Below the pieces are notes generated by a model. The model was not told where the DNA came from. It saw only the letters and a list, made by a program, of their open reading frames with translations, and did not search any database. 57,880 nt of DNA, from positions 1-57,880 of the forward strand of contig NZ_JAODIX010000053.1 of the NCBI RefSeq assembly GCF_026586675.1, given 5' to 3'. A program made the translations under genes and the position numbers. The DNA is from Halorubrum yunnanense. GTDB lineage: Archaea > Halobacteriota > Halobacteria > Halobacteriales > Haloferacaceae. Shown here one piece after another: positions 35,405 to 43,417 of the stretch. Position 1 is the stretch's first letter; each line of letters begins with the position of its first letter.

Positions 35405-36706
35405 ATGAGCGAGGAGGACGACTGGTTCGAGCGCGCCCTGCGCGACCTCGACGAGGAGTCCGACCGCTCGGCTGACACCGAGGGCGACGAGACCGCCGAC
35501 GGCGAGGGCGACGAGACCGCCGACGGCGAGGGCGACGACGCGCCTGAGCCCGCCGCGGGAGGAGAGCGCCCCGCAGCCGACGAGGACGACCCGTTCGGCG
35601 GCGTCCGCGACGGGCCGGGCGGGACCGAACCGGACGACGCCGGAGACGAGAGCGACCCCTTCGGCGGCGGGTCGTTCGGCGACGCCGACCCGTTCGGAGG
35701 CGAGGACGCCGGTAGCGGGGCGCCCGGAGAGGACCCCGGCGGCGGCTTCGGCGAGACCGACTTCGGCGCCGACCCCGGAGAGGGCGGCCCCGGTGACCCG
35801 GAGCCGCCCGCGACGGACGAGGGCGCCGGGGCCCCGTTCGGCGGCGCCGACGACGAGGGGGGCGAGGACCCGTTCGGCGGGTACCGGGGGGACACCTCGG
35901 CAGAGTCGGACGACTTCGGCTTCGGCGACTTCGACGGCGGCGGTGACGGCGCGGGCGGCGGCGGAACCGAGACGGAGTTCGACGTCGACCCCGACGAGTT
36001 CGAGTCGGCGATCGACCGCACCGACATCGGGATCGACGGGCTCGACGACATGATCCTGGGCGGGGTCCCGAGCCGCTCCCTGCTCTCCGTCATCGGCGGG
36101 GCGGGGACGGGGAAGACGACGTTCGCGCTCCAGTTCCTCAACGAGGCGCTCGAGTCCGACGAGAAGGGCGTCTACATCACGCTGGAGCAGACGCGCGAGT
36201 CGATCTTCTCGACCGCCGAGGAGAAGGGGTGGTCGTTCCGCGAGGCCGCCGACGAGGACCGGCTCGCCGTGGTCGCGATCGACCCGATCGAGATGGCGAA
36301 CTCGCTCGCGTCGATCCGGAACGACCTCACCCGCCTGATCGCCGAGTTCGACGCGGACCGGCTGGTGCTCGACTCCGTCTCGCTCTTGGAGATGATGTAC
36401 GACCACCCGGCGAAGCGCCGCTCGGAGGTGTTCGGGTTCACCCGGTCGCTGAAGGACGCCGGCGTGACGACGCTGCTGACCTCCGAGGCGAGCCAGGAGA
36501 CGTCGTACGCCTCCCGACACGGGATCGTCGAGTACCTCACCGACGCGGTGTTCGTGCTCCAGTACGTCCGCGGTTCGGACTTCCGGGAGACGCGGCTCGC
36601 CGTCGAGATCCAGAAGATCCGCGACGCGAACCACTCCCGCGAGACCAAGCCCTACGAGATCACCGACACCGGCATCTCCGTCTACGGGCAGGCGAACATC
36701 TTCTGA
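35405..36706 (+). CDS. KaiC-like RecA-superfamily ATPase with a long DPFGG-repeat N-terminus
   Basis: 433 aa from the ATG at 35405. The first ~190 residues are disordered and acidic, with five [D/A]PFGG motifs and a 24-bp in-frame tandem duplication (35480-35527). The ATPase (~195-433) starts DIGIDGLDDMILGGVPSRSLLSVIGGAGTGKTTF (Walker A ~231-239) and has DRLVLDSVSLLEMM (Walker B) and a late SQETSYASRHGIVEYLTDAVFVL block. A single KaiC domain, so not a clock KaiC. A signalling or DNA-linked role is open. The DPFGG motifs look like short linear binding sites (inference). Confidence 0.85.
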   Translation: MSEEDDWFERALRDLDEESDRSADTEGDETADGEGDETADGEGDDAPEPAAGGERPAADEDDPFGGVRDGPGGTEPDDAGDESDPFGGGSFGDADPFGGEDAGSGAPGEDPGGGFGETDFGADPGEGGPGDPEPPATDEGAGAPFGGADDEGGEDPFGGYRGDTSAESDDFGFGDFDGGGDGAGGGGTETEFDVDPDEFESAIDRTDIGIDGLDDMILGGVPSRSLLSVIGGAGTGKTTFALQFLNEALESDEKGVYITLEQTRESIFSTAEEKGWSFREAADEDRLAVVAIDPIEMANSLASIRNDLTRLIAEFDADRLVLDSVSLLEMMYDHPAKRRSEVFGFTRSLKDAGVTTLLTSEASQETSYASRHGIVEYLTDAVFVLQYVRGSDFRETRLAVEIQKIRDANHSRETKPYEITDTGISVYGQANIF

Positions 36707-36763
36707 CGGCATTCCGATGCGCGGCGGAGTGGTTTTATAAGTCGCATCGTGAAACGAGTCGTC

Positions 36764-37015
36764 ATGCCCTCCGCGAGCACGGTCTCCGTCTCCTCCCGCC
36801 GAGCGCTCGGAGTCGGTCTACTCGGCGGGCTCGCCCACCTAATCGTCGCCGGCGCGCTCGCCGAGTGGTTCGAGTTCTCGATAGGGTTCAATCCCGTCGG
36901 TGATTTCTCTCACTTCGTTCGAGAAATGCACCGTCCGGGAATCGAACCCGGGCTATTAGCTTGGGAAGCTAATGTCCTACCACTGGACCAACGGTGCTCG
37001 GTCGAAGCTACCTGA
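36764..37015 (+). CDS. Putative small membrane protein whose frame runs antisense through tRNA-Gly
   Basis: A TTTTATAAG box (~36733-36741) lies ~25 nt before the ATG at 36764, so a leaderless transcript is plausible. The first ~45 residues (MPSASTVSVSSRRALGVGLLGGLAHLIVAGALAEWFEFSIG) contain one good TM helix. The remaining ~38 residues are the antisense of the tRNA-Gly gene and its 3' hairpin, and look like read-through (MHRPGIEPGLLAWEAN). It may be a small gene truncated next to the tRNA, or only a chance frame. Confidence 0.35.
   Translation: MPSASTVSVSSRRALGVGLLGGLAHLIVAGALAEWFEFSIGFNPVGDFSHFVREMHRPGIEPGLLAWEANVLPLDQRCSVEAT
36927..36997 (-). tRNA. tRNA-Gly (CCC)
   Basis: Read on the minus strand: acceptor GCACCGT/ACGGTGC, discriminator A at 36927, D arm with GGTCCAGTGGTAGGAC, anticodon arm TTAGC-TTCCCAA-GCTAA (anticodon CCC), and T arm CCGGG/CCCGG around TTCGATT. 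No intron, no encoded CCA. Immediately 3' is an inverted repeat TTTCTC...GAGAAA (36904-36926) that could end the transcript. Confidence 0.96.
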
Positions 37016-37088
37016 CGGCCACACTTTAACATAGCGTTTCCGGTGCCGAGAGCCACACGCTTAACAGGCTTCCGCGGCAGCCTGTGGT

Positions 37089-38525
37089 ATGCACTTGCAG
37101 CCGTCCGGAACCGACGTGGCCGCCGATACAGAGGCCGTCGAGCGCGTCCGCGAGCGACGCGATGCGCTCGCCCCGGCGCTCGGTCGGGCGTGGGCAGACG
37201 ACGAGCCGTGGCGCTTCCTCACCGACCTCACGGCCATCGGGAGTCGCATGGCCGGCAGCGACGGGGAGCGCCGGGCGGCGGGGATCGTCGCCGAGGCGTT
37301 CGAGCGCGCGGGGCTCGCCGACGTCGGCACCGATCCCTTCGAGCTGGACGCGTGGGAACGCGGGAGCGCGGGGCTGCGGGTCCGAGTCCCGGGACGGGGC
37401 GGCGACGGGACCGCTCGCGAGTTCGAGTCGATCGCGCTCCCGTACTCGCCCGCGGGCGCGGTCTCGGGCGCGCTCGTCGACGTCGGCTACGGCACCCCCG
37501 CCGAGATCGACGAGCGCGACGTCGAGGGGCGGATCGCCGTCGCCTCGACGACGACGCCGGGCGGGCGGTTCGTCCACCGGATGGAGAAGTTCGGCTACGC
37601 GATCGACGCCGGCGCGGTCGGCTTCGTCTTCGTCAACCACATCGACGGTCAGCTCCCGCCGACCGGCTCGCTGACCTTCGGCTCGGAGGCCGACGCGGTG
37701 GCCGTCGGGGTCTCGAAGGAGACCGGTGCGTGGCTCCGAGAGTACGCGGTCGGCGACGGCGACGCGAGTGACTCGAACGGAGGCCCCACCGCCGAGGCCG
37801 AGATCGCCGTCGAGGCGACGACCGCGCCCGGCGAAAGCCGGAACGTCGTCGGGCGCGTGGGACCGGACACCGACGAGCGCCTCCTGCTGCTCGCCCACTA
37901 CGACGGCCACGACATCGCGGAGGCGGCGCTCGACAACGGCTGCGGGATCGCGACCGTCGCGACGGCGGCGAGGATCTTGTCGGCGGCCGACCTCCCGATC
38001 GGCGTCGACGTCGTCGCCGTGGGGGCCGAGGAGGTCGGGCTGCTCGGCGCGGAACACCTGGCCGAGACGGTCGATCTGGACCGGGTTCGCGGGGTGGTCA
38101 ACGTCGACGGCGCTGGGCGCCACCGCGACCTCGTCGCGCTTGCGCACGCCTCCGACGCGGCGGCGTCGGTCGCGGAGTCGGTGTCGGCGGCGACCCGCCA
38201 GCCGATCGCGGTCGACGCGGAGCCGCACCCGTTCTCCGACCAGTGGCCGTTCGTCCGCCGCGGGGTGCCGGCGCTCCAGCTCCACAGCGACTCCGGCGAC
38301 CGCGGTCGAGGGTGGGGGCATACACACGCCGACACGCGGGACAAAGTCGACGACCGGAACGTCCGGGAGCACGCGATGCTGACGGCGCTGCTCGTGTGCG
38401 AGTTCGCGGCGCCCGAGCGCGACGCCCCCCGGCTCGACCGCGACGACCTGATCGCCGAGTTCCGCGACGCCGACTTCGAGACGGGGATGCGCGCGGCCGG
38501 CCTCTGGCCCGACGACTGGGAGTAG
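37089..38525 (+). CDS. M28-family zinc aminopeptidase with PA domain
   Basis: 478 aa. The catalytic domain is split by a PA-like insert (~120-225, GALVDVGYGTPAEIDERDVEGRIAVAS). Di-zinc ligands are seen as LLAHYDGHD (His ~269), the bridging Asp in ALDNGCG, the catalytic Glu pair in VGAEEVGLLG, an Asp in NVDGAG, and a C-terminal His in WGHTHADTRDKVD. No signal peptide, so cytosolic peptide breakdown is likely. Independent gene after tRNA-Gly. Confidence 0.92.
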   Translation: MHLQPSGTDVAADTEAVERVRERRDALAPALGRAWADDEPWRFLTDLTAIGSRMAGSDGERRAAGIVAEAFERAGLADVGTDPFELDAWERGSAGLRVRVPGRGGDGTAREFESIALPYSPAGAVSGALVDVGYGTPAEIDERDVEGRIAVASTTTPGGRFVHRMEKFGYAIDAGAVGFVFVNHIDGQLPPTGSLTFGSEADAVAVGVSKETGAWLREYAVGDGDASDSNGGPTAEAEIAVEATTAPGESRNVVGRVGPDTDERLLLLAHYDGHDIAEAALDNGCGIATVATAARILSAADLPIGVDVVAVGAEEVGLLGAEHLAETVDLDRVRGVVNVDGAGRHRDLVALAHASDAAASVAESVSAATRQPIAVDAEPHPFSDQWPFVRRGVPALQLHSDSGDRGRGWGHTHADTRDKVDDRNVREHAMLTALLVCEFAAPERDAPRLDRDDLIAEFRDADFETGMRAAGLWPDDWE

Positions 38526-38548
38526 GGCGACGGCCGGCGCGGAGCGGG

Positions 38549-39517
38549 TCACCGGCCGCGTTCGGTCGGCACGGTCGGCGTGGTTCGCTTGTGAGCCGTC
38601 GCGCGGTGTCGCGCGAGCAGATCGGCGACCGTCTCCTCGTCGACATCGACCTCAACCCCGCCGCTTTCCGACAACTGCTCCGCGACCGTCGCAGCGTCGA
38701 GCCCGCGGTCGACACCGAGCCGGAGCACGCGATCGATCACCTCGTACGGGGCGCCCAGGTCGTCGGCGTCGCGCTGCCCCGGGAGGAACCCCGCGGTCGG
38801 CGGCTTCTCGACGACGAACTCGGGGACGTCGAGCTCGGCGGCGAGCGCCCGGACCTCGGTCTTGTACAGGTGACCGATCGGGTGCATGTCCGCCCCGCCG
38901 TCCCCGTGTTTCGTGAAGTAGCCCAGCAGCAGCTCGCTCCGGTTGGCCGTGCCGCAGACGAGGCGGTCCGTCGCGTTGGCCGCGAGGTACGCGAGCGTCA
39001 TGCGGAACCGCGCGACTGCGTTGCCGGACAGCACCGGCTCGTCGTGGAGGTCGAACCGGTCCGGCGCGACCGCCCCGAACTGCGCGAACAGCGAGTGGAC
39101 GTGGACCGTGTCGTGATCGATCCCGAGCGCCTCCGCGAGCGCCTCGGCGTCGCGGGCGTGGTGCGCGCCGACCTTGTTACACGGGAGGACCAGGCCGTAG
39201 ACGCGGTCGGCGCCGAGCGCCTCGACGGCGAGCGCCGCCGTCACGGTGGAGTCGAGCCCGCCGCTCATGTTGACCACGACCCCGTCCGCGTTGGCGGCCG
39301 CGACCGAGGACTCGACGAACGAGCGGACGCGCTCGCGCTCGGCGCCGGGGTCGCGCAAGTCGATGGCGACGTTTTCGGCCGACTCGTCGTGATCCGTCCC
39401 GTCCGCCGGCGCTTCGTCGGTCGTGGCCCTCTCCTCGCCGACGACCGATCGGACCGCGCCCGCGGTGCGCTCGTCCAGTGAGTTCCCCTCGAAGGCGGGG
39501 GATCCGCGCTCGCTCAT
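38549..39517 (-). CDS. nadE: NAD+ synthetase
   Basis: 322 aa. The PP-loop SGGLDS (85-90) binds the ATP phosphates. LVLPCNKVGAHHARDAEALAEALGIDH, GTANRSELLLGYFTKHGDGGADMHPIGHLYKTEV and KPPTAGFLPGQRDADDLGAPYEVID are the family's catalytic and substrate blocks. Without a glutaminase domain it uses ammonia to amidate deamido-NAD. The first ~55 residues are acidic and extra; the Met at 39517 is the only good start before them, but an internal start is possible. Convergent with the M28 gene. Confidence 0.95.
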   Translation of the reverse strand: MSERGSPAFEGNSLDERTAGAVRSVVGEERATTDEAPADGTDHDESAENVAIDLRDPGAERERVRSFVESSVAAANADGVVVNMSGGLDSTVTAALAVEALGADRVYGLVLPCNKVGAHHARDAEALAEALGIDHDTVHVHSLFAQFGAVAPDRFDLHDEPVLSGNAVARFRMTLAYLAANATDRLVCGTANRSELLLGYFTKHGDGGADMHPIGHLYKTEVRALAAELDVPEFVVEKPPTAGFLPGQRDADDLGAPYEVIDRVLRLGVDRGLDAATVAEQLSESGGVEVDVDEETVADLLARHRATAHKRTTPTVPTERGR

Positions 39518-39936
39518 CGGTCGGCCCTCCGGTCGCCCGGGCTCTCGCTTCGCTGTTCCGCTGGAGAACTGCGATCCGGTACCGTGATTCGGCGGCGTCG
39601 CGGTCGCGGCCGACCGCTGGTTCGACGATTCATGTTCACCCGCCGCTTCCGAACGGACGAATAAATACTCACGGTGCCAACTGTATAAGGTATTACGCGT
39701 ATTTTACGACAGACCAGCGTATCTCACGTATTTCGCTGTCTATAATACATTTATATGGAACGAAAATAGACATACGTTTAATTATAACGCGAGTGAATAT
39801 GACGTATTGAGTTTTGTGGCTACTTTCTCGGGTTATCTACCGCATTCGTTTAGTTATATAGCCCTAAACAATAATACCAAGAATATAAGGTGCGAGAAAG
39901 CGAACATTTATTCATATCAAAGCGATCCGTTTGCGT
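39518..39936. promoter_or_regulatory. Long AT-rich divergent regulatory region
   Basis: 419 bp between nadE (minus) and the HTH gene (plus). From ~39640 on it is far richer in A+T than the genes around it. It has TATAAGGT twice (~39686 and ~39890), several TATA-like words (TATAATACATTTATATG near 39745) and paired CGTATTT words (~39700, ~39728). The TTTATTC near 39907 fits the HTH core promoter. Much longer than usual for this genome, so multiple promoters or operators are likely. No origin-recognition boxes or orc/cdc6 gene seen. Confidence 0.5.
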
Positions 39937-40494
39937 ATGTCCACGATACAGCTCACGTCCAGTCAGGAACGCGTGCTCACCGCGCTCGTGAACCTCGCGG
40001 AGAACGCCGACAGACCGGTGTCGGGGAGAGAGATCGCGGAGGCGATCGACCGGAACCCCGGCACGGTTCGGAACCGGATGCAGAGCCTCCGGGACCTCCG
40101 GTTGGTCGAGGGGGTTCCGGGCCCGGGAGGCGGATACGTCCCCACCGACGGCGCCTACGAGACGCTCGGCGTCGAGCGGATGGACGACGCCGAGACCACG
40201 CCTGTCGCGGTCGACGGCGAGCGCGTGGAGGGGGTGAACGTCGAGGAGATCGACCTCTCGAGCGTCGCCAATCCCGAGCTCTGCCGCGCGGAGCTCGTGA
40301 TCCGCGGTCCAGTCGGTCCCTTCGGGGTCGGCGACCACGTCACCGTGGGACCGACGCCGGCGGCCGGTCTCCGCCTCTCGGGGACCGTCGACGCCACGAG
40401 CGTCGACGGCAACACCCTCCTGTTGCGCGTCGACGGGATGGAGACGCCCCCCGCCGACGCGGGCGACGCGGCCGACGTGGGCGCGGCCGACTAA
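39937..40494 (+). CDS. Rrf2-like/winged-helix transcription regulator
   Basis: 185 aa from the ATG at 39937. A winged helix (~1-75): TSSQERVLTALVNLAENADRPVSGREIAEAIDRNPGTVRNRMQSLRDLRLVEGVPGPGGGYVPT, with the recognition helix at NPGTVRNRMQSL and the wing at GPGGGY. The C-terminal ~100 residues (VAVDGERVEGVNVEEIDLSSV..HVTVGPTPAAGLRLSGTV) form an all-beta sensor-like domain. Its very long upstream region suggests autoregulation. Its 3' end overlaps convergent truA by 4 nt. Confidence 0.82.
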   Translation: MSTIQLTSSQERVLTALVNLAENADRPVSGREIAEAIDRNPGTVRNRMQSLRDLRLVEGVPGPGGGYVPTDGAYETLGVERMDDAETTPVAVDGERVEGVNVEEIDLSSVANPELCRAELVIRGPVGPFGVGDHVTVGPTPAAGLRLSGTVDATSVDGNTLLLRVDGMETPPADAGDAADVGAAD

Positions 40495-41405
40495 GCGTCG
40501 TCGGCGTCGTACCGCTTCCCCGGGTCCGCTTCGGTCCTCTCCGCGATTCGGTCGCGGATCGCCCCCGTCGCGGCGGCGACGTGGCGGGCCGTCCGGTAGC
40601 GCTCCCCGAAGGCGACGTGGGCGCTCTCGGCGGCCGCCGCGTCGACGTCGAAGGCGACTCCATCGTACGCGACGTCCCACAGCACCAGCGGCTCGGGCGG
40701 CGCAGGGCCGACGCCGATCTCGCCCGGCACCGACTCCGCGCCGAGCAGCCGGTCGATCCGCGACGGCTCGGTCTGTCCGCGGCCGACCGCCCGGACCGCG
40801 GCGACGAGTCGGCGAACGAGCGCCCGCGGGAACCCGTCCGCGGAGACGTCGAGCAGGAGGAGGTCGCCGTCTCGCGTCGCCGTCGCGGTCAGGTCCCGGA
40901 CGGTCCCCGCGTCGTCGCTGGTCAGGTTGTGGAAGTCGTGGCGTCCGGAGAGGCGGTCGAGCGCGTCGCGGACGCGGTCGTCGTCCACGGCGCAGGCCGG
41001 GCCCGCCGAGGGGTCCGCCGCCGCCGGCGCGTAGAGGTGGTATCGGTACGTCCGTCGGACCGCGTCGTGAGTCGCGTGGAACCCGTCGCGGACGTCCGCG
41101 GCCGCCCAGACGCGCACCGAGCCGGGGAGGTGACCGTTGAACGCCCGCGGGGTCAGCCACTCCGGCGCCTCGAACGCGACCGTCTGGGCGACCGCGGAGA
41201 CGCCGGCGTCGGTCCGGCCGGCCGCGGCGTAGCCAGGGGGCGTCGCGTGCGTCGGGCCGTCGCCGCGGTCGAGGATCCCGTGTTCGGCGAGCGCTCGGAG
41301 GAGGGTCCCCTCGACGGTCGTCGCGTGGGGCTGGCGCTGCAGGCCGGCATACTCCCGGCCGTCGTACGCGACCCGGAACGCGCGGATTCCCGAAGAGGCG
41401 CTCAC
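40491..41405 (-). CDS. truA: tRNA pseudouridine(38-40) synthase TruA
   Basis: 304 aa. Catalytic Asp66 in AAGRTDAGVSAVAQ. Other family blocks are FRVAYDGREYAGLQRQP, FNGHLPGSVRVWAAADVRDGFHATHDAVRRTYRYHL and SADGFPRALVRRLVAAVRAVGRG. Isomerises uridines in the anticodon arm. The start overlaps the stop of the upstream UspA gene by 4 nt, so the two are translationally coupled. Confidence 0.96.
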   Translation of the reverse strand: MSASSGIRAFRVAYDGREYAGLQRQPHATTVEGTLLRALAEHGILDRGDGPTHATPPGYAAAGRTDAGVSAVAQTVAFEAPEWLTPRAFNGHLPGSVRVWAAADVRDGFHATHDAVRRTYRYHLYAPAAADPSAGPACAVDDDRVRDALDRLSGRHDFHNLTSDDAGTVRDLTATATRDGDLLLLDVSADGFPRALVRRLVAAVRAVGRGQTEPSRIDRLLGAESVPGEIGVGPAPPEPLVLWDVAYDGVAFDVDAAAAESAHVAFGERYRTARHVAAATGAIRDRIAERTEADPGKRYDADDA

Positions 41406-41893
41406 GCCTCGCCGTCGGCCGACTCGTCGCGTTCGCCGGCTTCGTCGGTCGGTTCGCTCTCCTCCGGGTCGGCCATCGGCACGGTGACCACGGGGACGGC
41501 GGAGACGCGGACCACCTTCTCGGTCACGCTTCCGAGGAGGACCCGCCGGATGCCGCTACGGGTGTGACTCGGCATCACGACCATGTCGGCGCCGGTGTCG
41601 GCGATCGCGTTCTCGATGACGGTAACGGGCTGCCCCTGTCGGACGTCGCCGACGACGTCGACGCCGGCGGCCTCCAGCTCCGCGGACACCGTCTCGACGC
41701 GCTCTTGCGCCGCGGACTCGACGCGCTCGGCGAACGCACCGGCCTGCGGCCCGCGCAGGGTCCGCGCCAGCGTATCACTTGCGGAGACGACGTGGACGGT
41801 CGCGTCGTAGCGCTCGGCGAGGCTGGCCGCGTGCGGGACCGCGTCGTTCGCCTCGCTGCCCGGCGCGACGGGGAGGAGGATCTCGTCGTACAT
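41402..41893 (-). CDS. Universal stress protein, UspA family
   Basis: 163 aa from the ATG at 41893. N-terminal MYDEILLPVAPGSEANDAVPHAASLAERYDATVHVVSA. The ATP loop PSHTRSGIRRVLLGSVTEKVVRVSAVPVVTV lacks the first Gly pair but keeps G-S. A short acidic tail follows. It is the first gene of a two-gene unit with truA. The frame extending to 42304 is not coding. Confidence 0.92.
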   Translation of the reverse strand: MYDEILLPVAPGSEANDAVPHAASLAERYDATVHVVSASDTLARTLRGPQAGAFAERVESAAQERVETVSAELEAAGVDVVGDVRQGQPVTVIENAIADTGADMVVMPSHTRSGIRRVLLGSVTEKVVRVSAVPVVTVPMADPEESEPTDEAGERDESADGEA

Positions 41894-41961
41894 ACGCGAC
41901 ACTGCTCGGGCCGAGTGGAAAACGATACCGACCGCTGGGGCGTGGGAGAGGGGGCGGACCG

Positions 41962-42162
41962 CTACAGCCCGAGCGCGTCGAGCAGGTCGAAGCCGACGCC
42001 GGCGTAGCCGACGAGTTTGAACCCGAGGTAGATCCCGACGATGGCCATGACGCCCGGCAGCTCCGGCGGCGCGGGAATCGGAACGCGGAGGAACGCGAAC
42101 AGCGCGCCGACCGCCGCCCCGACGAGGAGCGCCGCGACGGTCAGGACGGCGGTCGAACTCAT
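41962..42162 (-). CDS. XapX-like (DUF1427) small membrane protein
   Basis: 66 aa: MSSTAVLTVAALLVGAAVGALFAFLRVPIPAPPELPGVMAIVGIYLGFKLVGYAG.... Two TM helices flank a conserved PxPxPPxLPGxxAIVGI turn, the hallmark of the XapX domain. The family's function is unknown. The ATG at 42162 is preferred; the upstream frame is spacer. Same strand as the UspA-truA pair, with a 68-nt gap. Confidence 0.88.
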   Translation of the reverse strand: MSSTAVLTVAALLVGAAVGALFAFLRVPIPAPPELPGVMAIVGIYLGFKLVGYAGVGFDLLDALGL

Positions 42163-42275
42163 GTCGACGGGTCGGCGGCGTCCGTTGATAAGTGCGATGT
42201 TCGCGGCCGCCGGTCCCTCGGCCCGCGACGACGCGGATGGGTAGGGTTTTCCGACGCGCGTCCGTCCGTGAACAT

Positions 42276-42842
42276 ATGGCACGAGAGGTTTCCAACCCCG
42301 ACAACCCGCAGGTAGCGCTCCGGACGAATCACGGCGACGTCGTCGTCGAGCTGTTCGCCGACCGCGCCCCGAAGACGGTCGAGAACTTCCTCGGCCTGGC
42401 CCGCCACGACCCCGCCGCGGACGCCGACCCCGCCCGCGACACCAACACCTGGGAGGACCCCGAGTCCGGCGAGGTCCGAGGCGACTCGCTGTACGAGGGG
42501 AACGTCTTCCACCGCGTCATCGAGGACTTCATGATCCAGGGCGGCGACCCGCAGCAGAGCGGTCGCGGCGGTCCCGGCTACCAGTTCGACGACGAGTTCC
42601 ACGACGACCTCACCCACGACGGCCCGGGAATCCTCTCGATGGCGAACTCCGGCCCGGACACGAACGGCTCGCAGTTCTTCGTCACGCTGGACGCGACCCC
42701 GCACCTCGACGGCAAGCACGCCGTCTTCGGGCAGGTCATCGACGGGATGGACGTCGTCGAGGAGATCGGCTCCGTGCCGACCGACCGCCAGGACGAGCCC
42801 CGCGAGGCGGTGGAGATCGAAGGCGTCACCGTCGACGAGTAA
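42276..42842 (+). CDS. Cyclophilin-type peptidyl-prolyl cis-trans isomerase
   Basis: 188 aa from the ATG at 42276. Core motifs: VVVELFADRAPKTVENFLGLA (~22-42), YEGNVFHRVIEDFMIQGGDP (catalytic Arg in FHR), GPGILSMANSGPDTNGSQFFVTLDATPHLDGKHAVFGQV. An acidic insert (~45-72, HDPAADADPARDTNTWED..) between the first helix and strand is typical of haloarchaea. Cytosolic protein-folding catalyst. A GGGTTTTCC box is ~25 nt upstream. Confidence 0.95.
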   Translation: MAREVSNPDNPQVALRTNHGDVVVELFADRAPKTVENFLGLARHDPAADADPARDTNTWEDPESGEVRGDSLYEGNVFHRVIEDFMIQGGDPQQSGRGGPGYQFDDEFHDDLTHDGPGILSMANSGPDTNGSQFFVTLDATPHLDGKHAVFGQVIDGMDVVEEIGSVPTDRQDEPREAVEIEGVTVDE

Positions 42843-42854
42843 GGCTCGCTCGCT

Positions 42855-43400
42855 CGGCACCATTTATAAGTAGCTTCCCCCAACCCGGTGGTCGACTCTT
42901 CGGAAGCTCCGACCGCTCGTTTTTGAATGGTCGACAGCGGATCGGTGGTGAGCGCTTGCAAAGACCCAGCCGCTCGCTTAGAAGTGTCAGACCGAAGATC
43001 GACGGAGAACACCGCCAAAGCCCTAGTCGCTAGGCCATACGCATCCGGTTACTCGACAGTGAACACCTCCAAAGCCCCAGTCGCGACGGCTCGCGTGACT
43101 CGCTGCGCTCCTCACTCGGTCGCTACCGCTCCCTCGTTGCGGTGCTTGCGTCGTCAAGCGCCGCCCTCGCGACTGCCCCTTTGAGTCCCGCCCCGCACTG
43201 CACAGCACCGCAGCCTCACGCCTCCCCAGCCTCGCGGTTCGCGCTCTCCGAGCGCTCACCGCGTCCAGCGAGGGACCTCCGGTCCCTCTGGCAGCCGGCG
43301 CTACGCGCCGGCGACCTCGCACGCGCACCTCGCGACCGCCGAGGGCGGTCGCTCGGAGGCGCGCGCCACCGCACCGGCGCGTTCATTTATAAATAGTCCG
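42855..43400 (-). repeat. Intergenic repeat element, copy A (promoter, GC-rich core and 57-bp array)
   Basis: Fills the gap between the cyclophilin and dehydrogenase genes. Read on the minus strand: ATTTATAAAT (43385-43394), a conserved GTGCGGTGGCGCG block, self-complementary GC-rich arms, GAGGCTGGGGAGG, then a 37-nt block (43158-43194) identical to copy B, AAGCACCGCA and GAGCGCAGCGAG. A tandem array of four diverged units follows (boundaries ~43070, 43016, 42959, 42902; spacings 54, 57, 57), each holding CTTTGG-type and TATA-like words. No conserved reading frame. May specify a structured RNA; unproven. Confidence 0.8.
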
Positions 43401-43417
43401 GTAGCACGGGCCGTCGC

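Noticed and set aside
39640-39930. Replication origin
   Set aside because: AT-rich, but no orc1/cdc6 gene is adjacent and no origin-recognition-box sequence was recognised. A regulatory region explains it better.
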